Source: Sphingomonas sp. H160509 (GTDB taxonomy: Bacteria > Pseudomonadota > Alphaproteobacteria > Sphingomonadales > Sphingomonadaceae). Taken from it: a DNA stretch of 64,000 bases. Below are positions 28,209 through 37,891 of the stretch, one piece after another. The DNA lies in contig NZ_JAMXSR020000002.1 in assembly GCF_024124765.2 (NCBI RefSeq), positions 1,449,001-1,513,000 of the forward strand. Direction: 5' to 3'. Under the pieces are notes generated by a model. It saw only the letters and a program-made list of their open reading frames with translations, made no database searches and was not told where the DNA came from. The number at the start of each line of letters is the position of its first letter. Positions within the stretch are counted from its first letter, which is position 1. A program made the translations under genes and the position numbers.

Positions 28209-28366
28209 CCTCCCCGTTCGTCCTGAGTAGCCGTCGAGTAGCCGCCGCAGGCGGCGTATCGAGACGGCGTATCGAAGGACAGTTGGCGCACGAAACCCTG
28301 CTTCGATACGCGCCCTCGATACGCTTCTACGAAGCTACTCGGTCGCTACTCAGCACGAGCGGGGGA
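28209..28366. repeat. Long inverted repeat (type D)
   Basis: CTCCCCGTTCGTCCTGAGTAG and nearby GTATCGAGACGGCGTATCGA at the left are mirrored by CGATACGCGCCCTCGATACG and CTACTCAGCACGAGCGGGGG at the right, about 160 bases overall. It is a different family from types A-C and occurs once here, in the gap between the hydroxylase and recJ. Confidence 0.75.
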
Positions 28367-28398
28367 GAGTTTACATTCCGCCAGTCCGCGCAAAACCG

Positions 28399-28450
28399 TT
28401 TCCCCGCGAAGGCGGGGACCCAGACTGGACTCCCGCCTTCGCGGCAGAAC
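28399..28450. repeat. Palindromic intergenic repeat (type B), compact form
   Basis: TTCCCCGCGAAGGCGGGGAC and GACTCCCGCCTTCGCGGCAG face each other with a spacer of about 10 bases. The remaining 90 bases to recJ show no further structure I can name. Confidence 0.8.
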
Positions 28451-28541
28451 AAGACGCAAGTGGTGCACGCGGTTGCCAGATCGCCCTGACCACGCGTCCC
28501 TCCCCGCTCGACAATCCCCCCGCAGCCACTACGTCCGAGGC

Positions 28542-30307
28542 ATGACAGTTCTTGGCGTAACCTCCTCCATCCTCGGCCAACCCTGGCGCTGGCGCGCGCT
28601 TGCCGCAGACGGCCGGGACGGTTTCGGGATCAACGGCTCGGGAGACGACCTCGTCACCCAACTCCTCCTCGCCCGAGGCTGCCCGCGCGAAGGCCTCGAC
28701 GCGCACCGCACCCCCTCGATCCGCGCATTCATGCCCGACCCGTCGATCTTCCGCGACATGGACCGCGCCGCCGACCGCCTCGCCGACGCCGTGCAAGCCG
28801 GCGAACAGGTCGCGATCTTCGGCGATTACGACGTCGACGGCGCCACCTCAGCCGCGCTGATGGTCCTAGTCCTGCGCGACCTTGGCATCGAAGCGCGCCC
28901 CTACATCCCCGACCGCCTGCTCGAAGGCTACGGCCCCTCGGGCGAAGCACTCGTCCGCCTCGCCGGCGAAGGCGCCACGCTGATCGTCACGGTCGACTGC
29001 GGCGCGCAGGCGTTCGACGCGCTGGACGTCGCCCGCGACGCGCAGGTCGACGTGATCGTCATCGACCACCACAAATGCTCGACCGCGCTCCCGCACGCGC
29101 TCGCGCTGGTAAACCCCAACCGCCTCGACGAGACCGAAGGCGCCGCGCATGGCCATCTCGCCGCGGTCGGCATGTGCTTCCTCGCCGCCGCCGCGCTCGT
29201 CCGCACGCTCCGCACGCGCGGCTTCTTCAAGGACCGCGCCGAGCCGAAACTGATCGACCTGCTAGACATCGTCGCGCTCGGCACCGTCGCCGACGTCGCG
29301 CAGCTTCGCGGCATCAACCGCGCGTTCGTGTCGCAGGGCCTCAAGGTCATGGGTGCGCGCAAGAATATCGGCGTCGCCGCGCTGATCGAAGCGTCGCGGC
29401 TGACGCGCAACCCGACCTGCACCGACCTCGGCTTCGCGCTCGGCCCGCGCATCAACGCCGGCGGCCGCGTCGGGCGCGCCGATCTTGGTGTCCGCCTGCT
29501 CACCACGCAAGACCCCGACGAAGCCCGCGCGATCGCCACCGAACTCGACCGCCTCAACGAAGAACGCCGCGCGATCGAGACCGCGGTGCAGGAGGCCGCC
29601 GACCTCCTCTCCAGCCGCGACCGTGCCGTCGCCGTGGTCGCTGGGCACGGCTGGCACCCCGGCGTGATCGGCATCGTCGCCGGCCGCCTCAAAGGAGAAA
29701 CTCGGCCGCCCCGCAATCGTCATCGCGATCGACGAGAACGGCATCGGCAAGGGCTCCGGCCGCTCGATCCCCGGCGTTGATCTCGGCGCCGCGGTGATGG
29801 CTGCCCGCGAACACGGCCTGCTCGTGGCGGGCGGAGGCCACGCGATGGCCGCTGGCCTGACGATCAGCGAGGCGGCGATCCCCCGCCTTTACCGACTTCC
29901 TCGAAGAGCGCCTAGCCGTCGCGGTCGAACGCTCGAACGGCGACCGCGCGCTCCTGCTCGACGCGGTCCTCGCGGCAGGTGGTGTAAACCCCGGCCTCGT
30001 CGAGTCGATGGCAGCCGGCGGCCCCTACGGCATGGGCTGGCCAGCCCCTCGCGTCGCGATGGGCCCGGTCCGCGTCATCAAGGCGGACGTGGTCGGCAAC
30101 GGCCACGTCCGCACGATCGTCGCGGGCGACGACGGCCGCAGCATCAAGGCCATGGCCTTCCGCTCGGCCGAAAGCGCGCTAGGCCAAGCGCTGCTGGGCG
30201 CCGCCCCTCACCGCAAGCTCTGGCTCGCCGGCCGTGCGAAGATCGACGACTGGTCCTCGCGGCCGTCCGCGGAATTACACGTCGAAGATGCCGCCTGGGC
30301 CGATTGA
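28542..30307 (+). CDS. recJ: Single-stranded-DNA-specific exonuclease RecJ (two frameshifts)
   Basis: 5'-3' exonuclease of recombination and mismatch repair, about 588 aa from the ATG at 28542 (MTVLGVTSSILGQPWRWR). DHH motifs: FGDYDVDGATSAAL, TLIVTVDCGAQ, VIVIDHHKC, and DHHA1 part LGPRINAGGRVGRAD plus VAGGGHAMAAGLTI. Breaks occur after AGRLK (remove a G at 29693-29695 to give EKLGRPAIVIAIDENG) and after TISEAAI (remove one C at 29880-29884 to give PAFTDFLEERLAVAV). The stop at 30307 lies 47 bases before tRNA-Glu. Confidence 0.92.
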
Positions 30308-30354
30308 GGGGTTGACGCATCGGCGGCTTCCTTTTAGGCGCCTCCAACCACGCA

Positions 30355-30429
30355 GGCCCCTTCGTCTAGCGGTTAGGACGCGGCCCTTTCACGGCTGAAG
30401 CACGGGTTCGATTCCCGTAGGGGTCACCA
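30355..30429 (+). tRNA. tRNA-Glu (anticodon TTC)
   Basis: 75 bases from GGCCCCT to AGGGGTC plus ACCA. The acceptor arms pair (one G-T), the anticodon stem-loop CGGCCCTTTCACGGCTG shows TTC, and the T arm GGGTTCGATTCCC is canonical; CCA is encoded. The region beyond it is accessory in character, as is common at tRNA genes. Confidence 0.96.
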
Positions 30430-31002
30430 TTCGCCACATTCGTGGCTGAAACGTGCGATTAAGCCATTCTTTCTTCTCTGCTGGTACAGCAACCTGGTGC
30501 AGAGAGCACGGAAATGGCTCGCATGGCGACGCCCTAGAAGCACCCGACTACCGATTTTTATTATTTGCGTTGGCAGATACCGGCAAAGATGCGCCCAGCC
30601 TTCGGCGGTAAGGCACTATGAAAGGTTTCGCTCAACACGAAGTGGGCCGCAGCAGCCCATATTCTGTTCCTTCAAGCCAACGCGGCTTTGAAGCAGCAGT
30701 TCGAGAAGATCCGGGTTCCGATCAAGGCAACTGGCGAACCACTTCCTTCACAGCGTGATCGGGCTCGCGACATGATCGCTACGTACTTTCAAGGCCCCCC
30801 AGCGCGATGCAGGTGGATTGGATGGCACGGAACGCCTTCTCCTGGCTCGCCTGGAGATCGACCGCGGACTTTGGAACATGACGCTACCGGGTGCTCCCCG
30901 GTTGCGGCGTTGACGACGTTCTCTCGATCGGTGGTTTGCAGCGGGCCGCTGCGTGCGCAGGCGACAATCCTAACGATCCTTCGGTTTTCGGATTGGGTTG
31001 GG
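30430..31002. other. Gap after tRNA-Glu with no confident gene
   Basis: About 570 bases of lower GC than the neighbours. One open frame, roughly 30627-30800, reads protein-like (WAAAAHILFLQANAALKQQF and KIRVPIKATGEPLPSQRDRA) but has no ATG start, lacks a recognisable family and runs into disorder. It may be the remnant of a gene. Confidence 0.4.
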
Positions 31003-31500
31003 CTAACGCAGGGCATAGTCCCGAACGTCTGGCGGCCACGTCGCCATCCGGCCCGCAAACGCTTGATGCGCACCAGCAAACAAGGCACGGATCGCTTCCT
31101 CGTAGCCGGGAAAATCGCCGGTCAGCCCAGACAGGAAGCGATGCGTGCGCTCATGTGCGGCTTTGCGATCGGTCTGGCCGCCATCTGCACGACGCGCTTC
31201 GTCAACAAGGCGGCGCAACGCCCGCGAGGCTCCCCCGGCTGCGTTGCGAGCCATTCCCAATGACGCGGCAGCAGCGTCACTTCGCGCGCAACCACGCCAA
31301 GTTTTGGTCGGCCTCTCGATCTGATCGAGCTATCTGCCAGTTCGCGCCGCGCTGTCGCAAGCGCCTCGAGTTCGCCATGGTCTGTAAATCGCGTAACGAT
31401 CTCCGCCGCAGTGCCTCGAAGGTCGAGGTCGATCACCGCGCCTGACGTATCATCGAAGGTAAGGACAGGGCCCTGCGTGTCGGCTTCCGTCGATTGCTCA
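31003..31500 (-). pseudogene. DUF2239-like gene, incomplete
   Basis: Two adjacent frames together match DUF2239: FDDTSGAVIDLDLRGTAAEI and GRPKLGVVAREVTLLPRHWE in one, then GGASRALRRLVDEARRADGG and TGDFPGYEEAIRALFAGAHQ to the stop at 31003 in the other. Adding one G at 31229-31233 would join them. Upstream of FDD the normal N-terminus is not found; the sequence there reads SGKIDDFGNEQSTEADTQG without a start codon. The C-terminal slip may be an error, but the missing N-terminus suggests a real remnant. Confidence 0.65.
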
Positions 31501-31831
31501 TTCCCGAAATCGTCTATCTTGCCTGAGAAACGGGAAAGATCGCGCTCAATGAATGGCCGCTATCAGTCCCCGGATCCGCACTCCGGACGTCCGGGTGTGG
31601 GCGAACTACCAGGCAGTGTGGGGCTTCGTAAGGGATCTACGGGCAGGCATTTACGCACCCCCTCCCCGCTGCCCGACTTCAGCCATTCGTTCCGCTTGGG
31701 AAGTGATGGTCTCGGCGCCAAGCCGGTCTACTTCCGGCGATCAGGATGCCTCGTCGCTTGAACGCGAATTGCGTAGGTCGGCCTGACCGTTCATAGCCCT
31801 ACGAGGATGGTATCGACGCTCTGAGGTTCTG
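31501..31831. other. Gap with no recognised gene
   Basis: About 330 bases between the DUF2239 remnant and psd. A small plus-strand frame (31553-31786; MAAISPRIRTPDVRVWANYQ) is open but has no similarity I can name and poor composition for a gene. Confidence 0.4.
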
Positions 31832-32683
31832 ATGTCTGATCGCCTGCCGGTCCTACTCCAATACATATTGCCTAAGCAGCGCCTCACCGCGCTGGCAGGT
31901 CACATCGCCAGGGCGCGTGGGGGTGCGATGACAACGCGGCTCATCCGCTGGTTCGTTGGCAAATATTCCGTCGATATGAACGAAGCCGCGGATGCGGACA
32001 TTCGGAGCTACAAGAGCTTCAACGAATTCTTCACCCGTCCCCTGAAAGCGGGGTCACGCCCTATCGCGGCTGCCGACTTTGTCTGCCCAGTCGACGGCGC
32101 AATCAGCCAGTTCGGCTCGATTGATGACCATCACATTCTACAAGCAAAGGGGCATCGGTTCACCACGACGCAGCTTGTTGGCGGCGACGCCGCACTGGCC
32201 AGTCAGTTTCGCCACGGCAGCTTCGCAAACCTGTACCTATCCCCCAGAGACTACCACCGCCTGCACATGCCCTGCGATGGCAAGCTCACCCGCATGATCT
32301 ACGTGCCTGGTAAGCTTTTTTCAGTAAACCCTGTCACAGCACGCGGCGTGCCGAACCTGTTTGCGCGCAACGAGCGAGTAGTTTGCGTCTTTGAATCGGT
32401 AGAGCACGGCTTATTCGTCATGGTGCTGGTGGGAGCCACCATCGTTGGAAGCATGGCGACTGTGTGGCACGGTGTAGTCAATCCTACGCGCATCAACAGG
32501 ACGTCGGAGTGGGCATATACCGACCAGGACATCGTGCTGAAAAAAGGCGAGGAAATGGGCCGCTTTCTCCTTGGCTCAACGATCGTGATGTTGTGGAAGC
32601 GGGGCGCCATTGCGTTCAACGAAGACTGGGTGCCCGAACGGAATGTGCGCTTGGGCGAACTGATGGGGCAGCGCGCAACCTGA
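31832..32683 (+). CDS. psd: Phosphatidylserine decarboxylase, long (E. coli-like) type
   Basis: Makes phosphatidylethanolamine from phosphatidylserine at the inner membrane. 283 aa. The self-cleavage site is GRFLLGSTIVMLW, whose Gly-Ser is cut to give the pyruvoyl prosthetic group; NLYLSPRDYHRLHMPCDGKL carries conserved His/Asp residues, and SYKSFNEFFTRPLK is typical of this class. Alphaproteobacteria usually carry the shorter form of about 230 aa with a pssA neighbour, which is absent here. The unusual type, lower GC and position after the tRNA and a broken gene suggest acquisition by transfer, as an extra copy. Confidence 0.9.
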   Translation: MSDRLPVLLQYILPKQRLTALAGHIARARGGAMTTRLIRWFVGKYSVDMNEAADADIRSYKSFNEFFTRPLKAGSRPIAAADFVCPVDGAISQFGSIDDHHILQAKGHRFTTTQLVGGDAALASQFRHGSFANLYLSPRDYHRLHMPCDGKLTRMIYVPGKLFSVNPVTARGVPNLFARNERVVCVFESVEHGLFVMVLVGATIVGSMATVWHGVVNPTRINRTSEWAYTDQDIVLKKGEEMGRFLLGSTIVMLWKRGAIAFNEDWVPERNVRLGELMGQRAT

Positions 32684-32870
32684 ACTTCGTGCGCCGTTGG
32701 CCGGGATGGAAAGACCCATTCCAGATACTCAGACGCCCCTCTCCTACTTCCCAGATTCGGACGCTCGTTCATCTTGGCGAATTTACCGCTCTGACGTTCG
32801 GCTACTGGCTTACGAACGACGTCATTTGGAAGCAGCGGACGTTCTCCTAAAGAGACGCGGATGGAGAGGG

Positions 32871-33236
32871 TCAGCTTAGCTGCTCTTTCAGGCTGCGAGT
32901 ACGCAAGGTCATCTCATCGCCGGTATGCTTGGTTTCGGCCGGCTCGATCAACAAGACCCAACACTCATCCAGTGCCACGGGATTATGCCGAATGCCGCTT
33001 GGCACTGTCAAAAAATCCCCTTTTTCGAGCTCAACCGCACAATCTTCGAACTCGATCCGCAGGGAACCTTTGACAATATAGAACAGCTCGTCTTGCCCGT
33101 CATGGGCGTGCCAGACCAACTCGCCCTTCAGCTTTGCAGCCTTTAGCAACTGGTTGTTGACCCGGCCGATCACCTTCGGCGACCAATAGTCGGTTACTCT
33201 ATCGAACGCAGCCGCGAGTGCTGTAGGGGACAACAT
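32871..33236 (-). CDS. Cupin-domain protein
   Basis: 121 aa from the ATG at 33236, chosen because GGAGAT lies four bases upstream; longer starts at 33305 lack one. The cupin motifs are ELVWHAHDGQDELFYIVKGS (His, His, Glu ligands) and GDFLTVPSGIRHNPVALDE. Probably a small metal-binding enzyme or sensor; substrate unknown. Unlike the neighbouring genes it needs no frame correction. It stands alone between psd and the TetR gene. Confidence 0.82.
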   Translation of the reverse strand: MLSPTALAAAFDRVTDYWSPKVIGRVNNQLLKAAKLKGELVWHAHDGQDELFYIVKGSLRIEFEDCAVELEKGDFLTVPSGIRHNPVALDECWVLLIEPAETKHTGDEMTLRTRSLKEQLS

Positions 33237-33455
33237 ACCTATCTCCAGGTGGATATCGGACTGGATGCAATATAATTGAGCGATAGACATTGGCGATCGT
33301 GCCACCGCTTTTGCTCGTCAGATTAGCTTGGCGGGCCGGCTCCTGACGACGATGCTGGTTATTATAAACATACGACGCTTCCAAAATCCTGTTTGGTGAG
33401 CGAAGAGGAAAAAGAGTAGCCGATGGGGTGGGCGCATGTGGGCTGCCTGATCCGC

Positions 33456-34079
33456 TCACGAATGTGACTGCCGGTGGCGTAATCCATCGATCAGCAGGTT
33501 CAGGATGCGCCCGGCATGTGCAGCGCCATCCTCGCCTGTCGCCACTCCGAGATTCCCAATCGCTCGCAGCAGGTCGTAAGGCTCGACGTCGTCCCGTACT
33601 TCCTTCGTCGCTGCTGCCGCATCGAGTAGGGAAGCAAGCGCAGGCTCGAAATGCGCTCGAAAATAGGCTGGCAGCTCGTCGAACGCCGGGTCGCCAGAGT
33701 GGAGAGCGACTGCGAGGCCCTTCTTCGTGCCAAGGAATTGCGCGTACCGTTTCAGCCAACGCTCCAGTGCCTCTCCAGGCGTGTAGCGTGTCGCCAGTGT
33801 TGCCGCTTCCGCAGCGCAGGCATCGACTTCGCGGCGAAATACCGCGGCAATAAGGTCCGATCGCTTTGGAAAGCGACGGTAGAGCGTGCCCATACCAACA
33901 CCGGCCCGATCTGCGATCTGCCTCACCGTCGCATCGACGCCCGCCTCCGCAAAGAGAGCTTTGGCCGCCTCCAACACAGCGTCTTCACTGCGTTGCGCAT
34001 CAGCGCGAACGCGCCGCTTTGGTGTTCCTTCCGCGCTAGTCGCGGTCTTCTCACGTTCCGTCAAAGTACCATCCAACAT
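33456..34079 (-). CDS. TetR/AcrR-family transcriptional regulator
   Basis: 207 aa from the ATG at 34079. The helix-turn-helix is AGVDATVRQIADRAGVGMGT followed by LYRRFPKRSDLIAAVF, and the C-terminal domain (WLKRYAQFLGTKKGLAVALH) resembles the SbtR-like TetR C-terminal family. The frame is open far upstream but the extra part overlaps the operators and the divergent gene. Two identical-armed palindromes in the 115-base divergent gap are the likely binding sites, so it probably represses itself and the hydrolase gene. Confidence 0.9.
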   Translation of the reverse strand: MLDGTLTEREKTATSAEGTPKRRVRADAQRSEDAVLEAAKALFAEAGVDATVRQIADRAGVGMGTLYRRFPKRSDLIAAVFRREVDACAAEAATLATRYTPGEALERWLKRYAQFLGTKKGLAVALHSGDPAFDELPAYFRAHFEPALASLLDAAAATKEVRDDVEPYDLLRAIGNLGVATGEDGAAHAGRILNLLIDGLRHRQSHS

Positions 34080-34095
34080 AAACGGCTTGTCATAC

Positions 34096-34108
34096 GGAGC
34101 ATTGCTCC
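34096..34108. promoter_or_regulatory. TetR operator copy 1
   Basis: GGAGCA-T-TGCTCC, a perfect palindrome, 17 bases upstream of the TetR start. Confidence 0.72.
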
Positions 34109-34122
34109 GCATAAGTATATAC

Positions 34123-34135
34123 GGAGCAATGCTCC
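34123..34135. promoter_or_regulatory. TetR operator copy 2
   Basis: GGAGCA-A-TGCTCC, the same arms as copy 1, centred 27 bases from it. The AT-rich stretch ATAAGTATATA between the two copies could hold the promoter -10 elements, so binding would block both directions. Confidence 0.72.
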
Positions 34136-34193
34136 AGCTAGCGCGGAATAGCCAACCGACGTTGGCTTGCAAACATATGAAACGAGATATGAC

Positions 34194-35157
34194 GTGAACA
34201 ATCTTATCGACAAAGCTCGGCGGCTTCCCGTGAATGCGGCAGTCACCACCATCTCGATCAGCCCGGTAACTCTGTCGATCCCGGATCACGAGCGGGAACT
34301 CGAACTCCGTATTACCGCGCCGATGAGCGGTCGCGACCTCCCGATCATCCTGCTTTCGCACGGACACGGTCCCTCGCTCTACATATCGTCGAAGGACGGT
34401 TACGCACCGCTTGCGAACTTCCTGGCGGAGCACGGCTTCGTCGTCATCCAGCCCACGCACGCAAATTCGAGGGCGGGAGGCCTGGCACCTGACGGACCAG
34501 GCGGCCCCCCTGTTCTGGCAGGAACGCGTCCAGGAACTGACCTGCATCCTCGATCAGATGGAAACTATCGACGCATCGGTTCCAGCCCTTACCGGCCGAA
34601 TTGATCACGATCGGATCGCGGCTGTCGGCCACTCGCTGGGCAGCCACACCGTAAGCGTGCTGCTAGGTGCCCGCCTCAGCGACCGAAACGAGGCCGCTCG
34701 TGACGTCGACATGCGTGACCCCCGGGTAAAGGTGGGCGTGTTGCTTGCTGGGCTAGGTCGCGGCGAAGACCTCGACGGACCTATGGGCTCGCGCTACCCC
34801 GCGCTCAGGCTCGATTTTTCCACCCTCACCACCAAGACCCTGGTCGTATCGGGGGACGCCGATGTTAATCCGCACCTGACGACCCGCGGTGCTGACTGGC
34901 ATGCAGATGCCTTTTCCGATGCCCCGGGGGCCGACAGCTTGCTGACCTTGGCGGGAGCCAAGCATGGGCTTGGCGGCATCGCCGGCTACGACGCGAAGGA
35001 GACGGACGACGAAGATCCCGACCGCCTCGGCGTCACGCAACGCATGGTTTGGGCATACCTGTGGTCGGCCCTAAACCCAGGCAATCCCGCTTGGCAGGAC
35101 GCAATTTTAGCTCTCGAGAACGAAGCGACCGAGTTTGGTAAAGTAGATAGCAACTGA
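34194..35157 (+). CDS. Alpha/beta-hydrolase, dienelactone hydrolase/PAF-acetylhydrolase-like (frameshift)
   Basis: About 320 aa from the GTG at 34194. The oxyanion-hole region PIILLSHGHGPSLYISSKDG, nucleophile elbow AVGHSLGSHTVS and late His in LAGAKHGLGG are present, with Asp in VVSGDADVNPH. The frame breaks after THANS; removing one G at 34469-34471 joins it to REAWHLTDQAAPLFWQERVQ. A TTG at 34167 is an alternative start. It is divergent from the TetR gene and likely under its control. Substrate unknown. Confidence 0.8.
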
Positions 35158-35381
35158 CTTCTGCCCTAGCGCTTTTTGACAACGGGCGACGGGGCAAAAT
35201 CTGAAAAGAACGTATCGAACTTGCCGAACAGCCGCGGCTGGTGGTCGAGAGGATCGCGGCGTAGCGTCTGGCCGGCGTCACGCGTTCGCGACCGATCGCG
35301 CCATCCGACGCGGACGCGATGGATGCGACACCCGCTGCGGTTGATGATCGAGCCAAAGCGCCTGGCTCTCGCATATCGATT

Positions 35382-36743
35382 TCAGGCCGAGTGCCGGCGC
35401 GTGGGCGCGGCGCGTGGGGGCGCGCCCGGCAACGCCGCGAATTCCAGCCGCACCTCGCGTTCCCTGGCCGCGGTGCCGGGATCGTCCGGAAGCGCGCCTT
35501 TCATGATCCCGAACGCATCCTTAAGCGTCCCGATCGCATCGTTGAACATTCCGAACGCCGCAGCGGTAACCGCCGATCCTTCGCCATCCACCGCGAAGGT
35601 CGCTGCCGCGGACCCGCCACCGGCCCCGTTGAAGATCGCGGGGTAGTTTATCGCGGCAAAGCCTGCGTTGGTCGTTACCTCCGCTGCCTGTACTGCCATC
35701 GCGACAAGCCCGGCGCGGCCGTCACGTGCGCGCAGATCACGCAGCTTCGTCGCATACGTCTCGGCCGTCTTCGTGCGCTCGGCGCACATAGCGATGCCGA
35801 CGGGGATCGTGTAACGCCCCCGAAAGCCGACAAAACGTCCGCGCGCCGTGCCGCGTCCCTCGAGTAGCGCCGAGATGCTTCGGGCTACGCGCTCGTTGTC
35901 CTGCACTTGCTGCTGATCGAGCAGTTCCACCAGCCGCATCGTCATCCGATCGAGGAACGCGTAAAGATGGGCGACCTTGCCGCGATACACGGCGATGTTG
36001 CCCTCGATCGATGCGATCGACGGCGTCAAATCGCGACCGCTGACGAGCGTCGCGGCCTTGCCCAAGCCACTGCTCCGAAGAACGCCGCCCCCGATCTGGG
36101 TGGCTCGCCCAGCGGCGAGCCCCCTGATCATAGGCCCGATCGAGCGACTTCACGTCGTTGTCGATGCGGACGCCCCATTCGTCGACGGTCTTCCAGCATT
36201 GTACGAGCTTCTCCATCCCGTCGATGATGCCGCGCACCAGCCCGATGATCGCCGCCGCGCCGCTCACCCCCCATGGTAAAGCCGGAGAGGCCGAACGCCG
36301 CGGCGCTGAGTGAAAGCGTGACGGTGACGATGGCGCCGTCTATCGCGGTGTGCTTGCGGACGGCATGCCACTCGCCAAGAGTGCTGTAGTGCTGGGCGAT
36401 CTGTGCTTCGATCGCTTTTCCAACACCCGGGCTATTATCCGCCAAGATCTTGCTGACGCTTGCCCGCAGGATATCGTCCACAGGCCGGGACGGATTTATC
36501 TTCGGCGCGATCTTTGTCTCGAATCATGGCCTGCATTGTCTTCGACACGTGGGCCACCACGTGCTGGTAGAGTTGCCCGTGCTTGTTGAGGTCGGCGGCG
36601 ACGCGGTTCGGCACCTCGGCGATGACAACCAGTGGGATTGCGTCGAAGCGATCGTCGAACTCGTGCTTACCCGCTCCGCGCAGGGCGCCGCCGAGCGTGT
36701 GAGTGTACACTTTGATCTTTTCGCGCGGCGGGCCTGCTGGCAC
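35382..36743 (-). CDS. Hypothetical T6SS-linked membrane protein, paralogue of the 47583-49025 protein (frameshifts)
   Basis: About 450 aa after joining four segments: KIKVYTHTLGGALRGAGK, then ASVSKILADNSPGVGKAIEA, a hydrophobic stretch SLSAAAFGLSGFTMG and GAAAIIGLVRGIIDGMEKLV, then GKAATLVSGRDLTPSIASIE to the stop at 35382. Breaks at about 36481, 36269-36274 and 36120-36124 sit at or near C/G runs. I recognise no named family. It resembles the 480-aa protein inside the T6SS operon throughout (for example AHLYAFLDRMTMRLVELLD versus SHLVKEANALTAILMDLLD). The start is a GTG at 36743 without a clear ribosome-binding site. Confidence 0.6.
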
Positions 36744-36834
36744 GATCCCGTCTCCTCTCCTGGACGGTGGCGACGGGATCGTCGCGCCCGGGGTTACGAA
36801 GACGACAATGGCTTTCGGTGCGCTTCAGCAGGAT

Positions 36835-37245
36835 TTCAAATGAGCCGTTCTACGCTACGAATGACATATTCGGCGGACGCGTCGGTCGGAGGCGGCGGGG
36901 GACCGAGCGAGTCGCTGCCGGGCGCAAGCGCCGCCGGATGTAAAGTATAGCGCAGCATCATCGCGTCGGCCGCGGGCTAGAGCGCCGCCACCAGCAGCGG
37001 CGCGGCGATGCCCGTCCGGAGGACCGTCTCGGCGAGCACGTCGACGTGGCGCGGAACGATGCTCGCGACGATGCCATATCGACGTCCCTGTGGACCGCAC
37101 CGAGCGAGCCTGTGTCGGCGACGCCGATCGGCTAGTGCCCGAGCACCGCAAGCAGCTCCTCGTCGCTCGACATTCGCCGGGCGTCGGTGTTGACGATCAG
37201 CACCGTCTCGCTCTCGTAGCGACTCGCGCCGTCTGCCGGTACGGC
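36835..37245 (-). pseudogene. Decayed copy of the T6SS histidine-kinase C-terminal domain
   Basis: Reads ETVLIVNTDARRMSSDEELL, very close to ETVLIVNTDGQRLSNDEELF of the kinase at 51805-53590, then continues with homologous but broken sequence (GIAAPLLVAAL) to a stop at 36835. It has two TAG codons (37134-37132 and 36979-36977) plus a frameshift near 37060, so decay here is real rather than a single indel. No kinase core is found upstream. Confidence 0.7.
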
Positions 37246-37401
37246 GGCATCAGCGTCGATCGGTGCTGCCGACGTCGATCGCGCCGTTATCACTTTCTAA
37301 TCCTAGTGCTCCAATGACAACGCTACTAAATCGGGTCGAGGACACTTATTTTTCATTTCCAAAGGATTATAGCTTTGCGCTGAGAGCGGGATAGTATTCT
37401 A

Positions 37402-37890
37402 ATGAAACTCGTTATGCGATCCGTGGTACTGGCCTTTGGTTTGGCGGCAGGTTTCAACGCTGGCATCGCCAACGCCGAACATACATGGGGTCGCTATGTA
37501 AACAATCGGTATCGATTCCAAATCTGCTACCCGGCAGTGTTGAAGGCGCAGGCAGAAGCGCCAAACGGCGACGGCCGTGTATTTCGTGGCGCGGATGGTG
37601 CGACGCTCACCGTTTTCGGCCGCAACGACGTGCTGAACGCCGGGATCGACGCTACCGCAAAGGAGGTCGCAGCTGATCTTGCCGGTCGAGGAGGTCGAAC
37701 GACCTATGCTGCGGGACGTGGCAATTGGCGCGTCGTGTCGGGTGCCGATAGAGCCGGAACGATATTTTACGGCAAGGTGCTGCAACGCGGCGACCAGTTG
37801 GCAATCTTCCAGTTGCGATACCCGAAGACGGCCAACCGGTATCAGTCGATCGCTGCCCGGATGGGCGCATGTTTCTCCATGCTGAAATAG
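37402..37890 (+). CDS. Secreted hypothetical protein
   Basis: 162 aa with signal peptide MKLVMRSVVLAFGLAAGFNA cleaved near ANAEH. The mature part has NNRYRFQICYPAVLKAQAEA and GDGRVFRGADGATLTVFGRN, a pattern seen in small periplasmic proteins of unknown role, with two cysteines that could pair (near residues 42 and 158). It converges on the T6SS peptidoglycan hydrolase gene with only one base between stops. A role as periplasmic partner or immunity protein is possible but unsupported. Confidence 0.75.
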   Translation: MKLVMRSVVLAFGLAAGFNAGIANAEHTWGRYVNNRYRFQICYPAVLKAQAEAPNGDGRVFRGADGATLTVFGRNDVLNAGIDATAKEVAADLAGRGGRTTYAAGRGNWRVVSGADRAGTIFYGKVLQRGDQLAIFQLRYPKTANRYQSIAARMGACFSMLK

Positions 37891-37891
37891 G

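Noticed and set aside
30497..30800. Possible small gene after tRNA-Glu
   Set aside because: Short overlapping frames without a recognised family or credible start; recorded as a gap with a possible remnant.
35166..35370. Minus-strand frame ending RLFGKFDTFFSDFAPSPVVKKR-like sequence
   Set aside because: The tail reads protein-like, but there is no start codon with support and no family; too short to call.
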